This document shows, one piece after another, positions 34,503 to 43,352 of a stretch of 64,000 nucleotides of DNA; position 1 is the stretch's first letter; every line of letters begins with the position of its first letter. The notes under the pieces are model-generated. The model saw nothing but the letters and a program-made list of their open reading frames with translations. It was not told the DNA's origin and made no database searches. Source of the stretch: Echinicola shivajiensis (GTDB taxonomy: Bacteria > Bacteroidota > Bacteroidia > Cytophagales > Cyclobacteriaceae); the NCBI RefSeq assembly GCF_018642165.1, contig NZ_JAHHZM010000014.1, forward strand, positions 1 to 64,000. Reading direction: 5' to 3'. A program made the position numbers and the translations under genes.

Positions 34503-34527
34503 AGCAAAGAGTTAATAATATATTATT
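34461..34527 (-). ncRNA. Candidate small RNA between a TATATTTG box and the orphan terminator
   Basis: A minus-strand TATATTTG box lies at 34533-34540, so a transcript could begin near 34526 and end in the T-run after the hairpin, giving about 65 nt. The stretch is non-coding and AU-rich before the GC-rich hairpin. No -33 element at the proper spacing was seen. The remaining gap up to 34801 holds only a short CTACA-TAT-TGTAG palindrome near 34619. Confidence 0.3.
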
Positions 34528-34801
34528 TAGCTCAAATATAATTATTTAAGACAATTGTAAAAAATATTATCCCCTTCCATAAATTTTTTCATTGCAGCAA
34601 AAAAACTCAAAGCATACTCTACATATTGTAGAAGATTCTCCACATGAGCAATTCCACAACATGTTATACAATTACAAATAAGTTACTTTTATACCATTTT
34701 TTGCCATTGGTCTGATATTAGCCTTCCAAAAATTATCGTAAACATCACCTAAATCAGTATTAAGTACGCTTGACCGAAACAAACCCTAACGAGTACCTGA
34801 A

Positions 34802-35131
34802 ATGAAAACTTTAAGAATACTTATAATTCCATTATTCCTGTTTATCCTTGAAGGATGTACCAAGCCTACAAAACTTCACCCTTCAAATGATACTATTGCT
34901 TTCACAAATTCAGATTTGACACTGAAATTAGAGCCAATTTCAACAAATGAAATCCCAGTATTATTGGCAAAAAATATAGAAGCAGATTTAATCTTTTCAA
35001 ACTTAAAATTAGTAGAAGCAAACATGCTTAAACTAAGCAGCAAAGTTTACTACGATCTAAAATTTGTTGACGAAGAGCAATTTGCCATAATCGCTACCTT
35101 CGACGAACAAGGAAACATCATAAGCAACTAA
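34802..35131 (+). CDS. Small lipoprotein of unknown function
   Basis: The 109-residue protein has a lipoprotein signal with lipobox LEGC (Cys19). The rest, about 90 residues, has no recognised motif and is mixed helix and strand with a charged C-terminal half. It stands alone between murI (divergent) and the response regulator gene. Codon usage is similar to its neighbours and the lipobox is convincing, so I regard it as a real gene despite its size. No function can be assigned. Confidence 0.65.
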   Translation: MKTLRILIIPLFLFILEGCTKPTKLHPSNDTIAFTNSDLTLKLEPISTNEIPVLLAKNIEADLIFSNLKLVEANMLKLSSKVYYDLKFVDEEQFAIIATFDEQGNIISN

Positions 35132-35295
35132 CACATAAACACTTACAGAAAACTCACCGTAATTAACACAAGGAAAAACGTATATAAAACACGATTTAAC
35201 CACTTTAAAACACATTTTAAACCATTGGTAATAAAACACTTAGGAAACCCGTAAAAATCTTCCATTATTATTGATAATGGCAAATATTTTATGGT

Positions 35296-35303
35296 TACTT
35301 TTG
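35296..35303 (+). promoter_or_regulatory. Candidate -7 box (TACTTTTG) for the response regulator gene
   Basis: TACTTTTG matches TAnnTTTG; a TTG lies at 35271-35273, 22 bp upstream. If used, the leader would be about 150 nt. The leader contains a small CCCT...AGGG hairpin near 35358. The remainder of 35132-35462 has no gene. Confidence 0.4.
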
Positions 35304-35416
35304 CAAGAACCCCTAATCACAACACCCTACAAATCAAGTAGTAACAGACCATTTAAACCCTAAAAAAAGGGACTAGGGATTAATTATTAATAAATAATCA
35401 TTGAGTCCGAGCTTTA

Positions 35417-35432
35417 TGGCATAGTTTCGGCT
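35417..35432 (+). promoter_or_regulatory. Candidate sigma-54 (-24/-12) promoter
   Basis: TGGCATAGTTTCGGCT has GG (35418-35419) and GC (35430-35431) spaced by exactly 10 bp, as in TGGCAC-N5-TTGCW. It lies 31 bp before the ATG of a sigma-54-type activator, so transcription would start about 19 bp upstream of the gene. The -12 half is weaker (CGGCT). Confidence 0.4.
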
Positions 35433-35462
35433 TGTACCTGATTACTGATATAAAAGAAACCT

Positions 35463-36848
35463 ATGGCTAAAGAAAAAATACTTCTCATTGAAGATGATTT
35501 AACCTATTCCAAAATCATAAAAAACTTCTTGGAGAAGCATCAGTTTACGGTTCATACCACTACTAGGATAAAAGATGCTTCCTCTGACATGGAAAAGGAA
35601 GATTATGACCTGGTTATCACTGACTACAGACTTCCTGATGGTACGGGAATGGAAGTTTTGGAGAATATTATTCATTCAGAAAAGGACACAAAAGTTATTC
35701 TAATCACCAATTATTCTGATATCCGCACAGCAGTAAAATCCATGAAACTGGGCGCTTTTGAGTACATCACCAAACCAGTTAATCCTGACGAGTTACTTTC
35801 AACAGTTCAAGAAGCCCTTAAGGCTGCCCCAAAAAACCAAACTGTCAAAGAAAGTCCCACTCCTAGTCCTTCAACTGCAAAAAGCACCACACAAAAACAA
35901 GCCACCAATACCCAATATGTGGTTGGAAAAAGCCCCGAAGCCCTACAGCTAGAACAATATATTTCACTAGTAGCTCCCACAGAGATGAGCGTAATGGTAT
36001 TGGGAGAAAGCGGTACTGGTAAAGAATTTATTTCTAAAAGAATACATGAAAAATCATCCAGAAAAGATGGCCCCTTTGTAGCTATTGACTGTGGATCACT
36101 GTCTAAAGAACTTGCAGGGAGTGAACTATTTGGACATGTGAAAGGATCCTTTACAGGTGCCTTGGACAATAAAACTGGCCATTTCGAAACAGCCAATGGA
36201 GGTACCATATTCCTAGATGAAATCGGGAACTTAAGCTATGAAGTTCAGATAAAGCTCCTCAGAGCTATTCAGGAGCGAAAAATCAAAAAAATTGGTAGCA
36301 CCAAAGATATCCCAATAGATGTAAGGATAATAGTTGCAACCAATGAAGACCTTTCCCAAGCTTCAAAAACTGGAGAATTCAGAGAAGACTTATACCACAG
36401 ACTTAATGAGTTCAGCCTAAAATCAACCCCATTGAGAGAAAGAACTGAAGATTTGTTTCATTATGCAGACATCTTTCTTGACGAAGCAAATGAGGACTTG
36501 GGCAGGAACATTGAAGGCTTCTCACCTGAAGTAATCACAATATTCCAAAACTACAGCTGGCCTGGAAACCTAAGAGAGCTTAAAAACATCATCAAAAGAG
36601 CTGTGTTATTAACACCAGAAGGTAAAATCCAGAAAGAAGCATTACCCGTTGACCTTTTGGTACCTGAAAGCTCTAGCAGGCAAACCAGCGAAACAAAAGA
36701 TCTAAAGTCTTCATTTGAAACGCAGGAGAAAGCCATGATTATTAAGACCTTAAGTGAGGTTAAATACAACAAATCAAGAGCTGCTAAGATCCTGAATATT
36801 GATAGAAAGACACTTTATAATAAAATAGAAAAATACGGAATTGATTAA
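35463..36848 (+). CDS. Sigma-54-dependent response regulator (NtrC family)
   Basis: The 461-residue protein has an N-terminal receiver domain with phosphoacceptor Asp54 (VITDYRLPDG), a Ser/Thr/Pro-rich linker (about 125-150), a AAA+ domain with Walker A GESGTGKE (181-188), the sigma-54 contact loop GSFTGA (228-233, the GAFTGA motif with a Ser) and Walker B GGTIFLDEIG. It ends with a Fis-type helix-turn-helix (KSRAAKILNIDRKTLYNKI). It should activate sigma-54 promoters when phosphorylated. The convergent hybrid kinase 15 bp away is the obvious candidate partner. A sigma-54-like site in front of its own gene suggests autoregulation. Target genes are unknown. Confidence 0.94.
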   Translation: MAKEKILLIEDDLTYSKIIKNFLEKHQFTVHTTTRIKDASSDMEKEDYDLVITDYRLPDGTGMEVLENIIHSEKDTKVILITNYSDIRTAVKSMKLGAFEYITKPVNPDELLSTVQEALKAAPKNQTVKESPTPSPSTAKSTTQKQATNTQYVVGKSPEALQLEQYISLVAPTEMSVMVLGESGTGKEFISKRIHEKSSRKDGPFVAIDCGSLSKELAGSELFGHVKGSFTGALDNKTGHFETANGGTIFLDEIGNLSYEVQIKLLRAIQERKIKKIGSTKDIPIDVRIIVATNEDLSQASKTGEFREDLYHRLNEFSLKSTPLRERTEDLFHYADIFLDEANEDLGRNIEGFSPEVITIFQNYSWPGNLRELKNIIKRAVLLTPEGKIQKEALPVDLLVPESSSRQTSETKDLKSSFETQEKAMIIKTLSEVKYNKSRAAKILNIDRKTLYNKIEKYGID

Positions 36849-36863
36849 ATCTTCGTTGAATTA

Positions 36864-39416
36864 TCAATCAATCTTACTCATAAGTTGATATTCTTTAAGT
36901 ATTCTATCTATGACTTGAAGAGTATCAACTTTTATTTTTTCAATCATTTCATGCGCTTTTGAATGGTCCCCCTCTTTAAGATCATGTTCTAATCCCCTAG
37001 CCAAGGTAGCTGTCTTTATCTTCAGCTGCCCTAATCGGCTTCCCAGCTTATGCGCTACTTCCAACACTTCAGACCAATTATTAGCCTCGCCAAACATATT
37101 CAGATCCACCAGGTCATTGCTGGTACTTATACAAAAATCCGTCAATACTTCTTTCAGCATTTCTTCATCATCCATACAGAATTTTCTCAAATCAGAAGTA
37201 TCATAGCTTGAATCCTCGGAAACACTAGGTTCAGAGGAAGATTTGTCCCCCCCCTTTGCCAGTGGTACAATCTCTAAATTTAGGATTTCGCCTATTTTAT
37301 TCAACAAATCCTCCTCTTTAAAAGGTTTCAACACGATGGCGTCAAAGCCCACATTTGAGATTTCATCCTTCTCTTTGGCAAACACATTGGCGGTCATCGC
37401 AATAGCAGGAATATCCTTGTACTTTTTATTTTCCCTAAGCAATCTTAAAACATCATAACCACTGACTTCTGGCATTTGAATATCGATCAAAAAGACATCA
37501 TAATCCTCATCAATGACACCATCTCTAATCTTTGTTCCACCCTGCATGGCTTTCACGGTCGCACCATTACTTTCCAATAACAATTTGGCAAATTTAAGCC
37601 CTACGGAATCATCATCGACCAGTAAAATATTAAGCTGACTGATATCAAAGGAAGTCTCATTATCAGCAGCATTTTTCACTTCTGCTTCAACTAATTTAGA
37701 CGGTATCTTCAAATGAATAGAAGTTCCTTCTCCTACTTCACTAGTAAGTTCCATTTCTCCTTTTTGCAGTTCCAACATACGTTTCACTATGGTCAAGCCT
37801 AAACCTGTACCACCATATCTTCGGTTAATAGAACCATCCCCCTGATTGAACTCCTTGAAGATATTCTCTTTGAACTCCTCAGTCATACCTATACCCGTAT
37901 CTTCCACTTTCATGCACAGAAAGCCTTTCTTTTCGAAATCAATACTAACTTCCACTTTGCCATGCTCGGTAAACTTAAGGGCATTACTGATCAGATTATT
38001 TAAAATCTGACTGACTCTCAATTCATCCCCCACTATCCATTTATCCTTTGGCAAATTCACATTCCACTTAAAATCAATTTGTTTTTCATTGGCTTTCAAC
38101 TCAAAACTGTTTTTAATAGAATTGAAAAGTTTATGGGGATCAAATGGTGATTTCTCTATGGAAATCTTACCCGCTTCCAACTTAGAAAGGTCAAGAATAT
38201 CATTAACTATACCTGATAAGGTTTCGGCAGCAAAACCCACCATATTCACATAATCCTCCTGGTCAGGGCTCATTGCTGTCTTTTTAATGGCAGCATTATA
38301 TCCTTGGATGGTGTGAAGAGGATTCCTTATTTCATGGCTCATATTGGCCAAAAAGTTCTGCTTGGCCTTGGCCAGCTTATCGGATCTTTCCTTAGCCACC
38401 TCTAAGTCTTCCCGATAACTTTCGTCTTTTCTGATCTCTGTTAGTATACTATATATGAATGCTGAAGTCCCTAGCACCCCGACTAATATCAATACTCCTA
38501 AAAGAATGGATACATCAAAGGCCAGTTCATATAAGGAATCATTTTTCTGTTGGCTTTCTTTAATAGCATCCTCCTGAAGATTGGAAATAAGGGATTGTAT
38601 TTCCTCGATCAGCTCTTTATTTTTCAAGGTAAGCTCCCCTTCCAAATTGGCCAGACTGGACCTTAAATGCTGCTCTTGATAGTTGATATCCAACAAAAAA
38701 CGTTTAACGGCATATAAAATAGAATCGGTTGTATTGTTTCCCTCAAAATCTACTGAATCATCCTCTCCGGCTTGTGGCCGAAACTGCTGAAACATACTTC
38801 GAAGATTTTCTATTTCCTCAGAAGATATCAAACTCCCATTTCCAGAATCAGCAGCGCTTTTCTTGCTACTATTAAGATCAAATTCTACAGGTTTGGTCCT
38901 TCTGATTTTATGGTCAAATCGGATACGTCCCAAACTTTGCAATCTATTGATCTCTTCCTGCCGCTTTATTTTTGTTTCCAGGCTTTTCAAGGCCTGCTGA
39001 CTGAAATTTCTATTAATCAGGTTTTTCTTTACATCTTTCAGGCCATTGTATACCACTACCAGTTCATTGATATTAAAGTTGATCTTTTTAAGGTGATTCA
39101 ATTCAGCACTATCATTAGCACTTTTCTCCAGGTACTCTAACCTCCCCTCAATAAGATCAAGATAGGTTTCTGTCACTGTGGAATCACCCTGTGCTTTAAA
39201 ATCTCCCTTTACCTTGTCCAGTTGGTACACATCTGCCAGCAAGGCATTCAGCTGTTGCACCCTGTCATTAGGCTCTGACAGGTTTTGGGCTGTATTCAAT
39301 AACTTATCAATACTAAAGTAGGTAATAGCACAAACACTTAATACCAAAAAAATGGCCAACAAAAAGCCCAACACTACTTTTTTTCTGGCTTTATGGGTAG
39401 TTTCTTTCCTCTTCAC
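36864..39416 (-). CDS. Hybrid sensor histidine kinase with receiver and HPt domains
   Basis: This 850-residue membrane kinase has transmembrane helices at about 14-35 and 302-324, enclosing a helical, coiled-coil-rich periplasmic sensor of about 265 residues with no recognised ligand fold. The HisKA domain has His361 (FLANMSHEIRNP), the ATPase domain shows NALKFT, DTGIGM and GTGLGL. A receiver domain follows with Asp645 (FLIDIQMP) and a C-terminal HPt domain with His789 (EVAHKLGSRLGQ). The full His-Asp-His chain could pass phosphate on to Asp54 of the convergent NtrC-like regulator. It is transcribed from its own upstream region, not with the regulator. Confidence 0.93.
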   Translation of the reverse strand: MKRKETTHKARKKVVLGFLLAIFLVLSVCAITYFSIDKLLNTAQNLSEPNDRVQQLNALLADVYQLDKVKGDFKAQGDSTVTETYLDLIEGRLEYLEKSANDSAELNHLKKINFNINELVVVYNGLKDVKKNLINRNFSQQALKSLETKIKRQEEINRLQSLGRIRFDHKIRRTKPVEFDLNSSKKSAADSGNGSLISSEEIENLRSMFQQFRPQAGEDDSVDFEGNNTTDSILYAVKRFLLDINYQEQHLRSSLANLEGELTLKNKELIEEIQSLISNLQEDAIKESQQKNDSLYELAFDVSILLGVLILVGVLGTSAFIYSILTEIRKDESYREDLEVAKERSDKLAKAKQNFLANMSHEIRNPLHTIQGYNAAIKKTAMSPDQEDYVNMVGFAAETLSGIVNDILDLSKLEAGKISIEKSPFDPHKLFNSIKNSFELKANEKQIDFKWNVNLPKDKWIVGDELRVSQILNNLISNALKFTEHGKVEVSIDFEKKGFLCMKVEDTGIGMTEEFKENIFKEFNQGDGSINRRYGGTGLGLTIVKRMLELQKGEMELTSEVGEGTSIHLKIPSKLVEAEVKNAADNETSFDISQLNILLVDDDSVGLKFAKLLLESNGATVKAMQGGTKIRDGVIDEDYDVFLIDIQMPEVSGYDVLRLLRENKKYKDIPAIAMTANVFAKEKDEISNVGFDAIVLKPFKEEDLLNKIGEILNLEIVPLAKGGDKSSSEPSVSEDSSYDTSDLRKFCMDDEEMLKEVLTDFCISTSNDLVDLNMFGEANNWSEVLEVAHKLGSRLGQLKIKTATLARGLEHDLKEGDHSKAHEMIEKIKVDTLQVIDRILKEYQLMSKID

Positions 39417-39472
39417 AATTCTCTGATTTTCAACAAATTTCGCAACAAATTTGACACTACCAAAATCGTGCC

Positions 39473-40102
39473 TTATTGTTGATGCAGCGCCTCTTGAGTA
39501 ACTTCCTCAAAAGCACAATAAGCGACATAAAAAGATACAGGAATGGTAATAAATAGGCCTACAATTAAAAACAATCCAATTGCATTGATAACAATAAAAA
39601 TAAGTACAAGTGTGAAAAACTTCCACCAATTCACCGTTACCAGCTTCCTGCTATACTCTAATGAGTCCCAAAAGTCCAAACCGGCAAAAATATGAAGGAG
39701 TATGGCAAACATATAAGCCACCATAAGATAAACTCCTGGAACAACAAAAATTATCAATCCGATAGAAACCAAAACTTGGCCTATCAGCCAGATCAAAATG
39801 ATGGGAATATAGTATTGAAAGCCCTTAAAAAAATCTGGATAAATGATTTCCTCACCCGACTTCATCTTATTTGCAGCCAAATAGAACCCTGAAAAAAGAG
39901 GTCCCGAAAGAAAAACACTGTACAGTATTGCATACTCTTTTAGATATAAAACGAAAAGCAATTGCAACGACAATATAAAACCTGTAAAACCTATTGAAAA
40001 CAGCGGCTTCATGGTAAATAGCTCCCAACCTTTTTGGAACACTTGTTTTACATCAAAATCATAACCGGTCTCGATCAGGTGGTTTAAACTGTTTTTATCC
40101 AT
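39473..40102 (-). CDS. Multi-pass integral membrane protein of unknown function
   Basis: The 209-residue protein has a short soluble N-terminus and about five or six hydrophobic segments (first at about residues 33-55). It resembles the broad group of Bacteroidota inner-membrane proteins related to DUF975, some of which carry misleading monooxygenase names. The ATG at 40102 is preferred over an in-frame GTG 24 bp upstream. It lies downstream of the cystathionine beta-synthase gene, with a terminator between them. No functional motif was found. Confidence 0.75.
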   Translation of the reverse strand: MDKNSLNHLIETGYDFDVKQVFQKGWELFTMKPLFSIGFTGFILSLQLLFVLYLKEYAILYSVFLSGPLFSGFYLAANKMKSGEEIIYPDFFKGFQYYIPIILIWLIGQVLVSIGLIIFVVPGVYLMVAYMFAILLHIFAGLDFWDSLEYSRKLVTVNWWKFFTLVLIFIVINAIGLFLIVGLFITIPVSFYVAYCAFEEVTQEALHQQ

Positions 40103-40109
40103 TTTTTCA

Positions 40110-40143
40110 TTTAAAATAAAATACACGGCAAATTACCGTGTAT
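40110..40143 (-). terminator. Terminator of the cystathionine beta-synthase gene
   Basis: ATACACGG (40121-40128) pairs perfectly with CCGTGTAT (40136-40143). The minus strand follows with TTTATTTTAAA, and the plus strand has TTTTTTA, so it may act both ways. Confidence 0.65.
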
Positions 40144-40191
40144 TTTTTATTTTATCGAATCTTAATTCAAGTAAAAGGGAGCGAATTAAAA

Positions 40192-41559
40192 CTATTTAGT
40201 AATCGCCCCTAAAATATCATGCTTGGTAATGATATGAATCTGATGTAAATCATCCCTTACCAGCACTGCTTTATCCTTATCTACCATCGAAGAAAGCACA
40301 TCCAAAGTACTGTCCATGGCTACAAACTTCATGGATTCTTCCATCACCTCCTCCACATTCGCATCCTTCAACTCTGGTTTTACAATAATTTTACTTAGCA
40401 ATTTATTATCGGTTATACTTCCTATCACCTGTCCATTATCCATTACAGGAATTTGGGAAACACTTTTCTCATTCATTACCTCTATGGCATTTTTGACTTT
40501 CTCTCCTTTCCTTGCCACGACCAATTCATAATTACCATTTCTCCCTGCGATAATATCCCTAGCAGTCCCAAAGGTAATATCTTCCAAAAAGCCATGATTA
40601 CGCATCCAGTCATCATTATATACTTTTCCAAGGTATCTCGTTCCATGATCAGGCAGAATGATGACCATCACATCGTTTTCCTTTAAGTTGTCTTTGGCAT
40701 ACTCAAGAGCCCCATGAACTGCCGATCCACATGACCAACCAACAAACAGCCCCTCTTCTTTAGACAACCTTCTGGTCATAATAGCCGCATCCTTATCGGT
40801 TACTTTCACGAAATGGTCAATTACAGAGAAATCCACATTTTCCGGAATGATATCTTCCCCTATACCTTCTGTTAAATAGGGGTAAATTTCATTTTCGTCA
40901 AACTGTCCGGTCTCCTTATATTTTTTAAAGACAGACCCATAAGTATCAATTCCTATAGAAACCATATCAGGATTTTGCTCTTTCAAATACTTCGCAGTCC
41001 CGCTCATAGTACCACCAGTACCTACACCAGCAGCAAAGTGAGTAACTCTCCCTTCAGTCTGCTCCCATATTTCCGGCCCTGTAGTTTCATAGTGCGCTTT
41101 CCAGTTGGAGAGATTATCATATTGATTAGGATAAAAAGAATTAGGGATATCCGCATTTAATTTTTTAGCGACTGAGTAATATGACCTTGGGTCATTTGGC
41201 GAAACATTGGTAGGGCAAACGATTACCTCAGCCCCCATGGCCTTAAGTACATCAATTTTCTCTTTGGACTGTTTGTCAGCCATAGTAAAAATACATTTGT
41301 ATCCTTTTGCAATAGCAGCCAAAGCAAGCCCCATACCTGTATTTCCGCTAGTTCCCTCGATAATAGTTCCTCCTGGCTTCAATATCCCTTCTTTCTCAGC
41401 ATCCTCCACCATTTTTATGGCCATTCGATCTTTAACGGAGTTACCTGGGTTAAAATATTCCACCTTCACCAATACCTGGCCTTTTATTCCGCTGTTCAGT
41501 TTGTTCAGCTTTACTAAAGGAGTATTGCCTATGGTCTCTATAATGGAATTATATATCAT
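40192..41559 (-). CDS. Cystathionine beta-synthase-type PLP enzyme with CBS domains
   Basis: The enzyme forms cystathionine from homocysteine and serine, or cysteine from O-acetylserine. The 455-residue protein has PLP lysine Lys43 (NSVKDRMA), the phosphate loop EGTSGNTGMG (68-77) and the GTGGT motif. Two CBS domains occupy about residues 335-455, as in eukaryotic-type and many Bacteroidota cystathionine beta-synthases. There is no N-terminal haem domain. The reaction preferred cannot be decided from sequence alone. A terminator follows and another precedes it, so it is transcribed singly. Confidence 0.92.
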   Translation of the reverse strand: MIYNSIIETIGNTPLVKLNKLNSGIKGQVLVKVEYFNPGNSVKDRMAIKMVEDAEKEGILKPGGTIIEGTSGNTGMGLALAAIAKGYKCIFTMADKQSKEKIDVLKAMGAEVIVCPTNVSPNDPRSYYSVAKKLNADIPNSFYPNQYDNLSNWKAHYETTGPEIWEQTEGRVTHFAAGVGTGGTMSGTAKYLKEQNPDMVSIGIDTYGSVFKKYKETGQFDENEIYPYLTEGIGEDIIPENVDFSVIDHFVKVTDKDAAIMTRRLSKEEGLFVGWSCGSAVHGALEYAKDNLKENDVMVIILPDHGTRYLGKVYNDDWMRNHGFLEDITFGTARDIIAGRNGNYELVVARKGEKVKNAIEVMNEKSVSQIPVMDNGQVIGSITDNKLLSKIIVKPELKDANVEEVMEESMKFVAMDSTLDVLSSMVDKDKAVLVRDDLHQIHIITKHDILGAITK

Positions 41560-41670
41560 GACTAATAGATTATTTTTACAGCAATTTACAAATATTTCCC
41601 ACTTCTGCGAAGTGAACTTTACACCTACTTAATTAAACAAAAACGGTCAAAAAATCCTTCCCTAGTAAAC

Positions 41671-41709
41671 AAAAAAAGGAACAGCCTGCCATTGCCGACT
41701 GTTCCTTTT
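41671..41709 (-). terminator. Terminator of the pyrR-pyrB operon
   Basis: AAAAGGAACAG (41674-41684) pairs over 11 bp with CTGTTCCTTTT (41699-41709). The minus strand ends in a T-run of seven. It lies 18 bp past the pyrB stop. Confidence 0.85.
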
Positions 41710-41727
41710 GTCTATCTTTTATATGTC

Positions 41728-42651
41728 TTATTTAACGCCTGCCAGAAGATAAAGCACTGCCATCCTAATAGCTACACCATTTTCCACTTGGTTAAGGATA
41801 ATCGAATGCTCACTATCTGCCACATCTGAATTTAATTCGACCCCTCTGTTGATAGGTCCTGGGTGCATAATGACGATTTCCTTATCCAGTTGATCCAACA
41901 ATTTCTTGTCAACACCATAATATAGCGAATACTCCCGCAAAGAAGGGAAATATTTAATTTGCTGCCTTTCTAATTGGATCCTCAAAACATTGGCTACATC
42001 GCACCATTGTAGGGCTTTCTTCACATCATATTCCACCTTCACACCCAGACTGCTGATATACATAGGCAAAAGAGTAACGGGGCCACAAACCATCACCTCA
42101 GCACCCAATTTCTGAAGGCAAAATATATTTGAAAGTGCCACCCTAGAATGCAGCACATCCCCGATTATGGCTACTTTTTTCCCTGCTACATCACCTAGTT
42201 TTTCCCTTATCGAAAATGCATCAAGCAAGGCTTGGGTAGGATGTTCATGAGTTCCATCTCCTGCATTCACAATATTGGCATTAATATTCTGGGAAAGGAA
42301 ATGAGGAGCACCTGGGCTACTATGCCTCATCACAACCATATCCACTTTCATGGACAGGATATTGTTCACCGTATCGATGAGGGTTTCTCCTTTTTTAACA
42401 GAGCTATTACTTGATGAGAAGTTAATTACATCAGCTGAAAGCCGCTTTTCTGCCAATTCAAAGGATAAACGCGTCCTAGTCGAATTTTCAAAGAATACAT
42501 TGGCAATGGTAATATCCCTTAGGGAAGGCACCTTTTTAATAGGGCGATTGATAACATCCTTAAAATTATCAGCAGTTTCGAAAATTAACTGGATATCTTC
42601 TGCTGTCAGTCCTTTGATACCCAATAAATGTTTGGTACTTAGCTGTTGCAT
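41728..42651 (-). CDS. pyrB: Aspartate carbamoyltransferase catalytic subunit
   Basis: PyrB condenses carbamoyl phosphate and aspartate, the first committed step of pyrimidine synthesis. The 307-residue protein has the carbamoyl phosphate motif FENSTRTRLSFE, the HPTQALLD block and the late HPGPINRGVE. Length and motifs fit the class found without a regulatory PyrI chain; no pyrI is nearby. It starts 2 bp after the pyrR stop codon, forming a two-gene operon with a terminator. Confidence 0.97.
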   Translation of the reverse strand: MQQLSTKHLLGIKGLTAEDIQLIFETADNFKDVINRPIKKVPSLRDITIANVFFENSTRTRLSFELAEKRLSADVINFSSSNSSVKKGETLIDTVNNILSMKVDMVVMRHSSPGAPHFLSQNINANIVNAGDGTHEHPTQALLDAFSIREKLGDVAGKKVAIIGDVLHSRVALSNIFCLQKLGAEVMVCGPVTLLPMYISSLGVKVEYDVKKALQWCDVANVLRIQLERQQIKYFPSLREYSLYYGVDKKLLDQLDKEIVIMHPGPINRGVELNSDVADSEHSIILNQVENGVAIRMAVLYLLAGVK

Positions 42652-42653
42652 TA

Positions 42654-43205
42654 TTAGCTTTTAACTTCTTTTTCCGTGATCCAAATCGCATCTTGGGCAA
42701 AACCTTGGGAAGCCCACTCTACACTTACATATTGACTTTCTAGGGTATTTACCTTTCTACCACAGTAGTCAGGCATTATGGGATAATCTCTGGTATATTT
42801 CCTATCAATCAACACCATTAATTCCACCTTCTTAGGCCGGCCAAAAGCAATCATTGCATCCATGGCTGCCCTGACAGAACGCCCTTTAAAAAGGACATCA
42901 TCCACCAACACTACCTTCTTGTTTTCAATCAAAAAATTAATTTTAGTCTCGTTTGCCTTCAAGGGAATATCTCTCCTCCTAAAGTCATCTCGGTGAAAGG
43001 TGGCATCCAGGTACCCTGAAGGGACTTCTACTCCACTGATTTCTTTTAGCCTCTTGACTATTTTATCCAATACCAAGGTTCCTCTGGGCTGAAGCCCCAA
43101 AAGTACCGTATTTTCAAAATCATCATGATTTTCAATCAACTGATGACAAAACCGATCCAAGGTAATGGCTATTTGCTTTTGGTCTAAGACGAGTCTTTTT
43201 TGCAT
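42654..43205 (-). CDS. pyrR: Bifunctional pyr operon regulator / uracil phosphoribosyltransferase
   Basis: PyrR binds pyr mRNA in a UMP-dependent way in Firmicutes and also has weak uracil phosphoribosyltransferase activity. The 183-residue protein has the PRPP loop VVLVDDVLFKGRSVRAA and the YLDATFHRDD and KVELMVLIDR segments of PyrR. The ATG at 43205 is chosen over a far upstream start because a TATATTTG promoter box lies at 43222-43229, leaving a leader of only about 10 nt. With so short a leader there is no room for a PyrR-responsive attenuator in this operon, so regulation here may differ. Confidence 0.93.
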   Translation of the reverse strand: MQKRLVLDQKQIAITLDRFCHQLIENHDDFENTVLLGLQPRGTLVLDKIVKRLKEISGVEVPSGYLDATFHRDDFRRRDIPLKANETKINFLIENKKVVLVDDVLFKGRSVRAAMDAMIAFGRPKKVELMVLIDRKYTRDYPIMPDYCGRKVNTLESQYVSVEWASQGFAQDAIWITEKEVKS

Positions 43206-43221
43206 AGCTGTGATTTGAGCA

Positions 43222-43229
43222 CAAATATA
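43222..43229 (-). promoter_or_regulatory. -7 box of pyrR-pyrB (TATATTTG)
   Basis: The minus strand reads TATATTTG, a perfect TAnnTTTG match, 16 bp before the pyrR ATG. Confidence 0.6.
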
Positions 43230-43352
43230 AAAATAAATTACTTTCAGCCTTTGAATAAACTGATTATAAAACATGAATCTAAGCCCGATTTCATATCAGG
43301 CTGAATAGAAACACTTTTCATTCCCTGCTCCATCTCATTTTAGTATCCCCTA

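Noticed and set aside
43206-43274. Longer N-terminus for PyrR
   Set aside because: The extra 23 codons run through a perfect TATATTTG promoter box and do not fit the family.
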